Assembly: GCA_016764435.1 (NCBI GenBank)
Contig: JAESRX010000041.1
Span: forward strand, 1 to 32,954
DNA length: 32,954 bases
DNA from: Flavobacteriaceae bacterium
GTDB taxonomy: Bacteria > Bacteroidota > Bacteroidia > Flavobacteriales > Flavobacteriaceae
Reading direction: 5' to 3'
Below the pieces are notes generated by a model. That model was not told the origin of the DNA, made no database searches, and was given only the letters and a program-made list of their open reading frames with translations. Positions within the stretch are counted from its first letter, which is position 1. Each line of letters begins with the position of its first letter. Of this stretch, positions 1 through 7,924 are shown in pieces. Made by a program: the position numbers and the translations under genes.

Positions 1-51
1 TGACCCCCTCGGTGTAAACGAGGTGCTCTGAACCAACTGAGCTAATTGCCC
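1..51 (-). tRNA. tRNA-Val (anticodon TAC), 3' part cut off by the window edge
   Basis: Read on the minus strand, the gene starts at base 51 with acceptor arm GGGCAAT. A D-stem GCTC/GAGC follows, then an anticodon stem CCTCG/CGAGG closing the seven-base loop TTTACAC. Loop positions 34-36 are TAC, which reads valine codons. The variable region, T-arm and 3' acceptor strand lie outside the window. A well-formed promoter sits just upstream at 62-91. Confidence 0.92.
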
Positions 52-61
52 TAAGCGGTTG

Positions 62-91
62 CAAATATAAGATGTTTTTTACATCATACAA
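62..91 (-). promoter_or_regulatory. Promoter for tRNA-Val, Bacteroidetes type
   Basis: On the minus strand there is TTG (91-89), a 19-base spacer, and TATATTTG (69-62). This matches the Bacteroidetes -33/-7 pattern (TTG, about 19 bases, TAnnTTTG). The expected transcript start is a few bases before the tRNA 5' end at 51. It is the best promoter match in the window. It also means the tRNA need not depend on readthrough from folC, whose stop codon is at 110. Confidence 0.72.
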
Positions 92-109
92 CCATTTTTT
101 AAAGAAATT

Positions 110-1327
110 TTATAAAATTTCTGCAACAATAAAGGTGCTTCCTCCTACAAAAATGAGGTCGCTATTTTTAGCGCATTGTAGCGCGGTTTTATATGCTTCA
201 TTTACTGATGGATACAGTTCTCCGTGGAGTCCGTAGCCTTCACAAGTGTTTTTTAAGATTGCAGCATCAAGTCCTCTTGGGATGTCTGGTTTGCAAAAAT
301 AATAGACGGCATTTTTTGGAAAAAGGTCTAAAATGCTACTAAGATCTTTATCATTAACCACTCCAAAGACAAAATGAAGGGTTTCGTAAGTTTCTGTTTT
401 AAGTTGGGTCAGCACATAGTCTAATCCTTCTTTATTATGTCCGGTGTCGCAAAGTACCCTTGGTAGTGTCTGTACTTCCTGCCAGCGTCCTAACAATTGT
501 GTGTTTTTTACAACATTTAAAAGCCCTTTTTTAATATGGTCATTTGTAATTGTTTTGACATGATCATTTAATACGTCTATGGTAGCCACCGCAGTTTTAA
601 TATTATGGTATTGATAGCTTCCTTTCAAATCACATTCATAGCTGTCTTCTATTAAGATTTCGGCTAAATACAAGGGACTTTCTAAGTCAAAGGCGAGTTG
701 TTCAAATACAGGAAAGCTCTCTTCTTGATATTCCCCAATAATTGTAGGGATCTTATGTTTTATAATGCCTCCTTTTTCTGCGGCGATCTCGGGTAGGGTA
801 GTGCCTAAAAACTGTGTATGGTCTAACCCTATGTTGGTGATAACTGCTATTTCTGGTTGGAGGATATTTGTAGAATCTAATCGTCCTCCCAATCCTACTT
901 CTATGATGGCGAAATCTACTTGTTCATGGGCAAAATAATCAAAGGCCAATCCAACTGTCATTTCAAAAAATGATAATTTTTGACTTTCTAAAAACGATTG
1001 ATTATTACGTATAAAATTAACGACATAATCTTCCGTAACCTCTTGCCCGTTTATTTTAATTCGCTCTCTAAAATCTTTTAAGTGAGGAGAGGTATATAAT
1101 CCTACTTTAAATCCAGCTTCTTGTAGTATGGAAGCTATCATGTGGCTAGTGGATCCTTTACCATTGGTACCTGCAACATGAATGCTTTTAAACTTGGTTT
1201 CGGGGCGGTTTAAATGCTCAGAAAACGCACATATATTTGTTAAATCTTTTTTGAAGGCTGTTTTTCCTTGACGTTGATACATGGGGAGTTGGGTGAACAT
1301 CCATTGTATAGTTTCTGTATATGTCAT
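110..1327 (-). CDS. folC: Bifunctional folylpolyglutamate synthase / dihydrofolate synthase
   Basis: This 405-residue cytoplasmic protein adds glutamate to dihydropteroate and to reduced folates, using ATP. The ATP-binding loop GTNGKGS is at residues 53-59. The Mur-ligase-like segments FEMTVGLAF (121-129), EVGLGGRLDSTN (143-154) and GLDH (167-170) follow, and DTGHNKEG lies in the C-terminal domain. Length is normal for the family. The start codon is five bases after the tonB stop, so it is probably the last gene of the exbB-exbD-tonB-folC operon. FolC and MurC-type ligases share a fold, but the FolC motifs make this assignment firm. Confidence 0.94.
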   Translation of the reverse strand: MTYTETIQWMFTQLPMYQRQGKTAFKKDLTNICAFSEHLNRPETKFKSIHVAGTNGKGSTSHMIASILQEAGFKVGLYTSPHLKDFRERIKINGQEVTEDYVVNFIRNNQSFLESQKLSFFEMTVGLAFDYFAHEQVDFAIIEVGLGGRLDSTNILQPEIAVITNIGLDHTQFLGTTLPEIAAEKGGIIKHKIPTIIGEYQEESFPVFEQLAFDLESPLYLAEILIEDSYECDLKGSYQYHNIKTAVATIDVLNDHVKTITNDHIKKGLLNVVKNTQLLGRWQEVQTLPRVLCDTGHNKEGLDYVLTQLKTETYETLHFVFGVVNDKDLSSILDLFPKNAVYYFCKPDIPRGLDAAILKNTCEGYGLHGELYPSVNEAYKTALQCAKNSDLIFVGGSTFIVAEIL

Positions 1328-1332
1328 TTTTT

Positions 1333-2217
1333 TTATTGAGATAGGGAAAACCTATATTTTATGGTTCCTATTTGTTTTTGTGGTGCTTTAGTGTCGGCTT
1401 GCCATTTGGTTTGTAGGGCTGCTTTTTTTGCTTGGGATAGTAAGCAGTCCGCAGTGTTTGTGGAGCCTTTTACTCCAGCGGTAGCTCTTATTACCTTTCC
1501 TGTGTTATTTACTTCTATACGGACGATAACCAAGCCTTCTTCGTTACATAAATAGTTTGGTTTTGGTCGGTTTAGTGGTTTTCGGTTTCCTAAATTATAG
1601 TTTCCGGTACCGTTTCCTCCTCCGTTTCCAGTGTATCCTTTAGCGTTAATGTCACCTGTTATTTTTCCTTTATCACCAGGGCTGTTATCATCACCTTCTC
1701 CTCCAGAGGCGTTGCCTGATCCTTTGTTAAATCCACCCATTAAGGCGTCAAGTTCGCTTCGTTTTTTAGCTTCTTCTTCCTGCTTCTTTTTAAGAGCATC
1801 CGCTTTGGCTTTTGCAATCCGTTGTTTTTCTGCAATGACTTTTTTTGCGGCTATTTTAGCTTCTTCTTGCTTTTTAATAGCTAGGGCTTCCTCAAGGTTT
1901 TGAGTGGCAACATCTTCCGATTTTTCGATTGATTTTTCTGTTTTTTCGGTCACCGTTTCTGCGACAGCTGTTTCTTCTTGCGGAATGACCTCTTCCGTTG
2001 TTTCAGTAACTTCCGGAGTGGTAGCTTTTAGAGCTTCTTTAGGTTGAATGTTTCCCATGCCTACGTCCGATGTTCCAAAATTGATGGCAATTCCATATTC
2101 GGTAGGGGGATCTAAATATTTTAATCCAAACAAGAAAATACACAAAAACAGCATACTCATAATGATGCTAGTGAGTATGACAGATTTTCTTTTGTGAGAT
2201 GTATCTATAATAGACAT
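1333..2217 (-). CDS. tonB: TonB-family energy transducer
   Basis: This 294-residue protein is expected to carry proton-motive energy from the ExbB/ExbD motor to outer-membrane transporters such as SusC. Residues 12-34 form one membrane anchor after a short basic cytoplasmic tail. Residues about 75-155 are rich in Glu, Lys and Ala (likely extended or coiled), and about 160-205 are rich in Gly and Asn. The last 75 residues form a TonB C-terminal domain (YLCNEEGLVIVRIEV and later KYRFSLSQ). The gene starts two bases after exbD ends, supporting an operon. Genomes of this group usually carry several TonB proteins, so a specific link to the SusC in this window is not shown. Confidence 0.88.
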   Translation of the reverse strand: MSIIDTSHKRKSVILTSIIMSMLFLCIFLFGLKYLDPPTEYGIAINFGTSDVGMGNIQPKEALKATTPEVTETTEEVIPQEETAVAETVTEKTEKSIEKSEDVATQNLEEALAIKKQEEAKIAAKKVIAEKQRIAKAKADALKKKQEEEAKKRSELDALMGGFNKGSGNASGGEGDDNSPGDKGKITGDINAKGYTGNGGGNGTGNYNLGNRKPLNRPKPNYLCNEEGLVIVRIEVNNTGKVIRATAGVKGSTNTADCLLSQAKKAALQTKWQADTKAPQKQIGTIKYRFSLSQ

Positions 2218-2219
2218 AA

Positions 2220-2612
2220 TTATTTTGGTCTAACGGCTAATATTACTTTGTACCTGTTTCTATTGGCAATATCCATAACATGTACTGCTTTTTCTATGGG
2301 AACTCCTTCTTCCGCACGCAATATAATGGTGGGATTATCGTACGTCTTTAGTTTGCTTATCAGTTGTTTTTCTAAGTTTTTTTCTGATGTTTTCTTCTGA
2401 TCAATATAAAACACTAAGTTTTTAGTGATGCTCACAGCTACAGATTTTTTGTTCTCCGTCTTTCCACTTGCTTTTGGCAGTAAAATATCCAAGGCATTGG
2501 TGGTGACTAGGGTAGAAGTAATCATAAAGAATATAAGTAACAAAAACACAATGTCCGTCATGGACGACATGTTAAAACTAGGGTCTATTTTATTTCTTCC
2601 TCTAATATCCAT
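2220..2612 (-). CDS. exbD: ExbD/TolR-family biopolymer transport protein
   Basis: This 130-residue inner-membrane protein is part of the motor that energises TonB. It has one transmembrane helix at about residues 20-40 (DIVFLLLIFFMITS) and a periplasmic domain after it. Asp20, just inside the helix after SSMT, is in the place of the conserved proton-carrying aspartate of ExbD/TolR. The gene starts one base after exbB ends and runs closely into tonB, so the three are almost certainly co-transcribed. TolR is the alternative name, but adjacency to a TonB gene favours ExbD. Confidence 0.9.
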   Translation of the reverse strand: MDIRGRNKIDPSFNMSSMTDIVFLLLIFFMITSTLVTTNALDILLPKASGKTENKKSVAVSITKNLVFYIDQKKTSEKNLEKQLISKLKTYDNPTIILRAEEGVPIEKAVHVMDIANRNRYKVILAVRPK

Positions 2613-2613
2613 C

Positions 2614-3294
2614 TTAAATAGGTTCGTTTAATAAATCCAAAAACTCTACAGATTTGGCTTCCATCTCGTACACTACTTTATTGGTTCTTACCACTAAATG
2701 ATTGTACGTAATATAAGCGATAATACCTACTATTAATCCCGCAACAGTCGTTGTCATGGCAGTATACAGTCCGTCGGATAATAATTTAATATCTATTTGA
2801 CCTCCAGCATTTGCAATTTCATGAATGGCAACAATCATCCCGATGACAGTTCCTAAAAAACCGAGCATTGGAGCTGCTCCAGCGATGGTGGCTAATACGG
2901 ATACATTTTTTTCTAATTTGTAGATTTCTAGTCTTCCCGCATTTTCAATGGCTTTATTAATGTCCTCTAATGGTTTACCTATACGAGAGATTCCTTTTTC
3001 TATCAATCTAGCAACAGGAGAATCTACTTGTGCACATAAGTTTTTAGCAGCATCAAATTTCCCGTCGGTAATGTGATCTTTGATCTGATTCATGAAATTC
3101 TTGTCTGTTTTTGTAGCTGCTTTAATTGCGAAAAAACGTTCAAAGTAAATATAGAGAGCAACGGCTAATAAGACCACTAGTATGGCAATAATAATTTGAC
3201 CTCCGAGACCTCCGTCCATGATTAAATTATAGATTGATAATGTTTTTTCTTCCGAAATTACTTCTTCAGTAATGTCTTGAATAGCTAATGACAT
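2614..3294 (-). CDS. exbB: ExbB/TolQ/MotA-family proton channel protein
   Basis: This 226-residue inner-membrane protein forms the proton channel with ExbD. It shows three helices at about residues 31-51, 132-158 and 178-200, with the large cytoplasmic loop between the first two. The segment PMLGFLGTVIGM (143-154) and the Thr-rich start of helix three are family signatures. It is the first gene of the operon. A promoter candidate lies at 3475-3505, giving a leader of about 170 bases. Confidence 0.9.
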   Translation of the reverse strand: MSLAIQDITEEVISEEKTLSIYNLIMDGGLGGQIIIAILVVLLAVALYIYFERFFAIKAATKTDKNFMNQIKDHITDGKFDAAKNLCAQVDSPVARLIEKGISRIGKPLEDINKAIENAGRLEIYKLEKNVSVLATIAGAAPMLGFLGTVIGMIVAIHEIANAGGQIDIKLLSDGLYTAMTTTVAGLIVGIIAYITYNHLVVRTNKVVYEMEAKSVEFLDLLNEPI

Positions 3295-3474
3295 GGGTGT
3301 TTATTTATAATTTTTAAATGAAATCAGATAGGCATTATCAATTGGTCGCATCGAATAGTTTTTTTTTAGTGTAAAAAATAATACGATCACTTAAAATGCA
3401 TCTGCTATTAAACGTAATTTACTAGTTAAAATTGTTTGAAAACCAGGTTCTAATTTTACAGGATACGTTTTTAG

Positions 3475-3505
3475 CAAAAATATTTAATTTGTGTTAGTAC
3501 TGCAA
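3475..3505 (-). promoter_or_regulatory. Probable promoter of exbB-exbD-tonB-folC
   Basis: Minus strand: TTG (3505-3503), 20 bases, then TATTTTTG (3482-3475), which fits the TAnnTTTG -7 consensus. It is the only full match I see between exbB and nhaD. The 329-base gap 3295-3623 holds this promoter, an AT-rich leader (3295-3470) in which I see nothing further, and the nhaD terminator at 3567-3603. Confidence 0.55.
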
Positions 3506-3566
3506 GTAAAATAGCGCTTTTATGCATGCGTTTATTTAAAGTTAGCTGTTCGTATTACAGCTGAAA

Positions 3567-3603
3567 AAAATCCTGCATCTCTTGGATAGAAATGCAGGAT
3601 TTT
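3567..3603 (-). terminator. Intrinsic terminator of the gdh-nhaD operon
   Basis: A perfect 12-base-pair stem joins AAAATCCTGCAT (3567-3578) and ATGCAGGATTTT (3592-3603), with a 13-base loop. Read leftwards it ends in a run of seven T (the A run at 3564-3570 on the plus strand). It lies 21 bases past the nhaD stop, so it separates that operon from exbB. Confidence 0.85.
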
Positions 3604-3623
3604 AATTGTTATTTAATGCGCTA

Positions 3624-4988
3624 TTAGAGAATAGCTCGGAGGCCTATAAAGGCAGCAGATCCGACTATAAATCCAATGGCTGCTAACCAAGATATTTTTT
3701 TGAAATACCAGAAAAAATCTATTTTCTCCATTCCCATAGCTACAACTCCAGCCGCAGATCCAATAATTAACATAGATCCACCTGTACCTGCAGCAAATGC
3801 CACAAAATGCCATAAAGGATCATCCAATCCTTCGGAGAACATTCCTAAACTAGCCGCGACTAAAGGAACATTGTCTACGACTGCAGATCCTACTCCTAAT
3901 AACATGACAACAATGTCAGTATTAGGTATTATTTCTTGTAAAGAAGCTGCTCCTAGAAATAAAATCCCTAAAGACTCTAAGGCGGCAACAGCCATTAATA
4001 TTCCGAAAAAGAACAAGACACTCGGCATTTCTATTTTAGATAAGGAGGCGTGCACGGGACTATGATGTCCTTTTGAATCATCTCCTTCTGTATCAACTGC
4101 CTTTGAAATACTAAATTTAGAACGGCTGTACATTTCTGCAAATACTCCAACGACAGATAATGATAACATCATTCCTACATAGGGAGGTAAGTGCGTTACT
4201 GTTTTAAAAATAGGGACAAACATAATAGCTCCTAGACCTAAATATAACATGGTTGATCCGTGTTGGTTTTTAGAGCCAATTTCTGTCAAATCAGCTTCGA
4301 TATCTCCTCTGAAAGGTTTTAAATACGATGCGATAAACGTAGGGACGGCCATACATAATAAAGAAGGTATGATTAAATATTCAATCAATTTTAGGGTCGT
4401 CACCTTTTTTCCAATCCACAACATGGTTGTTGTAACATCCCCGATAGGAGACCATGCACCACCGGCATTCGCCGCAATAATAATAAGTCCTGCAAAATAC
4501 AAACGAGTGGTTTTATCTTTTACGATTTTTTGTAAAATAGTAATCAAAACGATTGTAGCTGTTAAGTTGTCAATAATTGCAGATAAAATAAATGCAAGTA
4601 TGGCAAAAATCCACAATAGTTTTTTCTTGCTTTTGGTTCTAATGTATCCTTTAAAGGTGGCGAATCCATCAAAATAGTCAATCATTTCTACAATTGTCAT
4701 TGCTCCCAATAAGAAGAATAATATTTCGGCTGTTTTTCCGAGGTGATGTAATAATGTTTCTTCTAAAAGATGGTGTTTTTCATCAGTGCCAAATCCAGAA
4801 AACCCTTCTACAAGTTGGTGCGCACCTGAGTCGAACCAGTTAGGAAAAGTGTCTATGCCAAACGCTACTAATGCCCACAGTATGGACATCATGGCCAGTG
4901 CAGGGATTAATTTGTCTAGTTTTAAATTGTGTTCTAATGTAATTGCTAAATATCCGAGTACGAATATTAAAATGATTAATGATTCCAT
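3624..4988 (-). CDS. nhaD: NhaD-type sodium/proton antiporter
   Basis: This 454-residue inner-membrane protein of the ion-transporter superfamily is expected to export Na+ in exchange for H+. Hydrophobic helices run along the whole chain. Characteristic segments are IIDNLTATIVLI, AANAGGAWSPIGDVTT and, in the second half, VVDNVPLVAA, two related half-repeats with conserved Asp-Asn pairs. A hydrophilic His/Asp-rich loop (about residues 300-320, DTEGDDSKGHHS) separates the halves. The start is eight bases after the dehydrogenase stop, so the pair is probably one transcript that ends at 3567-3603. A sodium antiporter suits a marine or saline habitat. Confidence 0.9.
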   Translation of the reverse strand: MESLIILIFVLGYLAITLEHNLKLDKLIPALAMMSILWALVAFGIDTFPNWFDSGAHQLVEGFSGFGTDEKHHLLEETLLHHLGKTAEILFFLLGAMTIVEMIDYFDGFATFKGYIRTKSKKKLLWIFAILAFILSAIIDNLTATIVLITILQKIVKDKTTRLYFAGLIIIAANAGGAWSPIGDVTTTMLWIGKKVTTLKLIEYLIIPSLLCMAVPTFIASYLKPFRGDIEADLTEIGSKNQHGSTMLYLGLGAIMFVPIFKTVTHLPPYVGMMLSLSVVGVFAEMYSRSKFSISKAVDTEGDDSKGHHSPVHASLSKIEMPSVLFFFGILMAVAALESLGILFLGAASLQEIIPNTDIVVMLLGVGSAVVDNVPLVAASLGMFSEGLDDPLWHFVAFAAGTGGSMLIIGSAAGVVAMGMEKIDFFWYFKKISWLAAIGFIVGSAAFIGLRAIL

Positions 4989-4996
4989 GGTTTATT

Positions 4997-6229
4997 TTAA
5001 ACTAATTGATTTAATGCGATTTCAAACGCTGTTTTACAAATTTCTGTTTTACTTGATTTTTTATTGAATGTTTTTACCAATGCTTTTTTTATGGTGTTAG
5101 ACGTATCATTAAAGATAGCGTCATCTTTCATTGGTAAAGGAATTCGAGATTCCATGAGGTAAGCAAAAACACGCGCTATTCCACAATTGGAGATGAAGTC
5201 AGGTATTAAACTTACGTGATTATCGGTATGTTCCATAATGGGACCGAAAAATATTTCCTTGTCTGCAAAGGGTACGTTGGCTCCTGGAGAGACTACTTCA
5301 AGTCCAGAATCTATCATCTGCTGTACTTGATCCTTAGTAACTAATCTAGAGGCGGCTGCGGGTACAAAAATCTCTGCAGGTATGCTCCATATTTTGTCGT
5401 TTATTTCGTCAAAAGACATCATGGATGCTGCGCGTAGTTTATTGCCATCTTTATTTAGAAATAATTCGCGAACTTCTTCCATAGAAAATCCATCTTCCTT
5501 AATTAATCCACCATCTCTGTCTATAATTCCAACAACCTTTGCACCTAACTGAGTTAAGTAATAAGCGGCGGCAGATCCTACGTTTCCAAAACCTTGAACA
5601 ATGGCTTTTTTACCTTGGATAGTTCCTCCGTAAATAGCGTAATAATGTTTGACAGCTTCTGCAACTCCATAGCCTGTTAACATGTCAGCTACGGTATATT
5701 TTCTATTCGTATCTGGAGAAAAACGGGTGTCTTCAATTACTTTAATGACTCCGTGTCTCAACTGTCCAATACGGTTTATTTTTTCTGCTTCGGTAGGCTT
5801 AAAGTGGCCATTAAAAACCCCTTCCTGTGGATGCCAAACACCGCAATCCTCTGTTAATGGAATTACATCGTGAATTTCATCGACGTTTAAATCGCCTCCA
5901 GTTCCATAATAATGCTTTAATAAAGGAGCAACAGCTTTGTACCATCTTTTTAATACTTCTCCTTTTCTAGGGTCGTTTGGATCAAAATTTATTCCTGATT
6001 TTGCGCCTCCAATATTAGGTCCAGAAACTGTAAATTTCACTTCCATGGTTTTGGCAAGTGAAAGTACTTCGTTTTTGTCTAGTCCTTTTCGCATACGAGT
6101 ACCACCACCAGCAGCTCCTCCTCTTAAAGAGTTTATGACTGTCCAGCCTTCCGCTTCTGATTCAGGGTCTTTCCAATGAAAAACAATTTCAGGGCTTTTA
6201 TTCTCGTACTTATTTAATAATTCTTTCAT
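4997..6229 (-). CDS. Glu/Leu/Phe/Val dehydrogenase family amino-acid dehydrogenase
   Basis: This 410-residue enzyme should oxidatively deaminate an amino acid to its 2-oxo acid with NAD(P)+, or run in reverse to fix ammonium. The glycine-rich N-terminal motif GGAAGGGTRMRKG (38-50-ish) is followed by Lys65 and Lys77 (GGAKSG), twelve residues apart like the substrate-binding and catalytic lysines of leucine dehydrogenase. The nucleotide-binding fold carries GFGNVG at 213-218. The motif around Lys77 (GPNIGGAKSGI) is intermediate between glutamate and leucine dehydrogenases, so the substrate is uncertain. It is the first gene of a two-gene unit with nhaD. Confidence 0.85.
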   Translation of the reverse strand: MKELLNKYENKSPEIVFHWKDPESEAEGWTVINSLRGGAAGGGTRMRKGLDKNEVLSLAKTMEVKFTVSGPNIGGAKSGINFDPNDPRKGEVLKRWYKAVAPLLKHYYGTGGDLNVDEIHDVIPLTEDCGVWHPQEGVFNGHFKPTEAEKINRIGQLRHGVIKVIEDTRFSPDTNRKYTVADMLTGYGVAEAVKHYYAIYGGTIQGKKAIVQGFGNVGSAAAYYLTQLGAKVVGIIDRDGGLIKEDGFSMEEVRELFLNKDGNKLRAASMMSFDEINDKIWSIPAEIFVPAAASRLVTKDQVQQMIDSGLEVVSPGANVPFADKEIFFGPIMEHTDNHVSLIPDFISNCGIARVFAYLMESRIPLPMKDDAIFNDTSNTIKKALVKTFNKKSSKTEICKTAFEIALNQLV

Positions 6230-6628
6230 GATAGGTTTTTGTGTAATTTAACTGAAATGAATGCATAAAATGTTATCAAATATACAAACAACTGAGCGTT
6301 TATTGAGAATATTATAAAATAGTTATAACACTAGTTGTTAAGTAGTTGTTAGTGATACCTTTATGGTTGGTTGTTTTTTAGTGAACTTTGTCAGTCTTCG
6401 TATAAAAAGTAACATCAGTCCATGGTTCAGTCTCTTTTTTTTATTTTTATTTTACTTCGTCAATAATGGCGTTTATAGCCGTATTACTTGAGTTATTACG
6501 CGTTCCGTTTGCTTTTAGCTTCTGTGATTTATAAGCAAATGTTCTTTTTATTGAAAAATCAATAAAATAATCGTAAAAAAAATAGGTATATTTGGATATG
6601 TTTAACACACTCAAAAAAAACTTATTAT
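6230..6628. promoter_or_regulatory. Divergent intergenic region with candidate promoters and repeats
   Basis: The 399-base AT-rich gap lies between the dehydrogenase (left) and the acyl-CoA dehydrogenase (right). Leftward -7 candidate: TATATTTG at 6284-6277, with no good -33. Rightward -7 candidate: TATATTTG at 6587-6594, 35 bases before the ATG at 6629, also with no clear -33. Two repeat structures lie here: a direct repeat TAGTTGTTA at 6332-6340 and 6343-6351, and an inverted repeat TTTTATTG/CAATAAAA at 6546-6553 and 6560-6567. No small gene is convincing in the rest. Confidence 0.5.
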
Positions 6629-7771
6629 ATGGATTTTAGCTTAACAGAAGAGCAAATTATGATTAGAGACGCCGCTCGAGATTTTGCTCAAAACGAATTA
6701 CTTGAAGGCGTTATAGAACGTGATGAAAAACAAGAATTTCCGACCGAACAAATAAAAAAAATGGGGGACTTAGGTTTTTTAGGAATGATGGTAGATCCCA
6801 AATATGGAGGTGGCGGTATGGATGCTGTTTCATATGTTTTGGCGATGGAAGAGATTTCTAAAATTGATGCTTCTGCATCTGTAGTTATGTCGGTGAATAA
6901 TTCGTTAGTATGTTGGGGATTGGAAACCTTTGGAACGGAAGAACAAAAGCAAAAATACTTGACAAAATTAGTGACGGGAGAAATTATCGGTGCTTTTTGT
7001 TTGAGTGAGCCAGAAGCGGGAAGTGATGCAACTTCCCAGCAAACAACGGCCATAGATATGGGAGAACATTATTTGCTTAATGGGACTAAAAACTGGATTA
7101 CCAATGGAAGCACTGCAAGTGTTTATATTGTAATTGCTCAAACGGACAGAGAGAAAGGTCACAAAGGAATTAATGCCTTGATTGTAGAAAAAGGAGCCGA
7201 AGGGTTTGTGGTAGGACCTAAAGAAAATAAATTAGGAATCCGTGGCTCTGATACACATTCTTTACTGTTTACAGATGTGAAAGTGCCGAAGGAAAATAGA
7301 ATAGGGGAAGATGGTTTTGGATTTAAATTTGCCATGAAAACACTGGCAGGTGGACGTATTGGGATTGCTTCTCAAGCTCTAGGGATTGCCTCGGGAGCTT
7401 ATGAAATTGCCTTGAAATATTCTAAAGAACGTTCCTCTTTTGGGAAACCTATTTGTGAGCATCAGGCAATTGCATTTAAATTGGCAGATATGGCGACTCA
7501 AATAGAAGCAGCGCGTCATTTATGTATGAAAGCCGCTTGGGATAAAGACCAGCATAGGAATTATGATTTATCGGGTGCCATGGCTAAATTATATGCCGCT
7601 GATATGGCCATGAATGTGACCGTAGAAGCGGTGCAGATTCACGGAGGTAATGGTTTTGTAAAGGAATACCATGTAGAACGGTTAATGCGTGATGCAAAAA
7701 TTACACAAATATATGAAGGGACTTCAGAAATTCAAAAAATAGTAATTTCTAGAAGTGTGCTAAGAGGTTAG
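6629..7771 (+). CDS. Acyl-CoA dehydrogenase (short/medium-chain type)
   Basis: This 380-residue FAD enzyme introduces a trans-2 double bond into acyl-CoA, the first step of beta-oxidation or of branched-chain amino-acid breakdown. The N-terminal helical domain starts MDFSLTEEQ. AFCLSEPEAGSDA is the FAD/substrate motif in the middle domain. The C-terminal YEGTSEIQ carries Glu363, in the position of the usual catalytic base. Length matches butyryl-CoA dehydrogenase-like enzymes, but chain-length preference cannot be read from the sequence. It stands alone, with a -7 element upstream and a terminator downstream. Confidence 0.92.
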   Translation: MDFSLTEEQIMIRDAARDFAQNELLEGVIERDEKQEFPTEQIKKMGDLGFLGMMVDPKYGGGGMDAVSYVLAMEEISKIDASASVVMSVNNSLVCWGLETFGTEEQKQKYLTKLVTGEIIGAFCLSEPEAGSDATSQQTTAIDMGEHYLLNGTKNWITNGSTASVYIVIAQTDREKGHKGINALIVEKGAEGFVVGPKENKLGIRGSDTHSLLFTDVKVPKENRIGEDGFGFKFAMKTLAGGRIGIASQALGIASGAYEIALKYSKERSSFGKPICEHQAIAFKLADMATQIEAARHLCMKAAWDKDQHRNYDLSGAMAKLYAADMAMNVTVEAVQIHGGNGFVKEYHVERLMRDAKITQIYEGTSEIQKIVISRSVLRG

Positions 7772-7871
7772 TTTCTGTGTTGTTTATGTAATTAATTATG
7801 GATGACAAATTGAAATGCTCAATAATTATGTTGAGGGTTTATTCTTTAGCATTTAGCCCAAACTTATAATT

Positions 7872-7905
7872 AAAAAAACCTCAATCAGACGATTGAGGTT
7901 TTTTT
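7872..7905. terminator. Bidirectional intrinsic terminator
   Basis: A 15-base-pair stem joins AAAAAAACCTCAATC (7872-7886) and GATTGAGGTTTTTTT (7891-7905) across the tetraloop AGAC. It is flanked by A and T runs on the two sides, so it can stop transcription from both directions. It sits between two convergent genes, the acyl-CoA dehydrogenase ending at 7771 and the lipoprotein ending at 7925. Confidence 0.9.
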
Positions 7906-7924
7906 TAGTGAATTAAAGGCGGTT

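Noticed and set aside
71-85. GATGT-TTTTT-ACATC hairpin as a terminator for folC.
   Set aside because: Only five base pairs, no proper T run in the folC direction, and it falls in the spacer of the tRNA promoter.
1333-3294. Considered exbB-exbD-tonB as a motor dedicated to the SusC in this window.
   Set aside because: It is over 10 kb away, has its own promoter candidate and is linked to folC. Nothing in the sequence ties it to one transporter.
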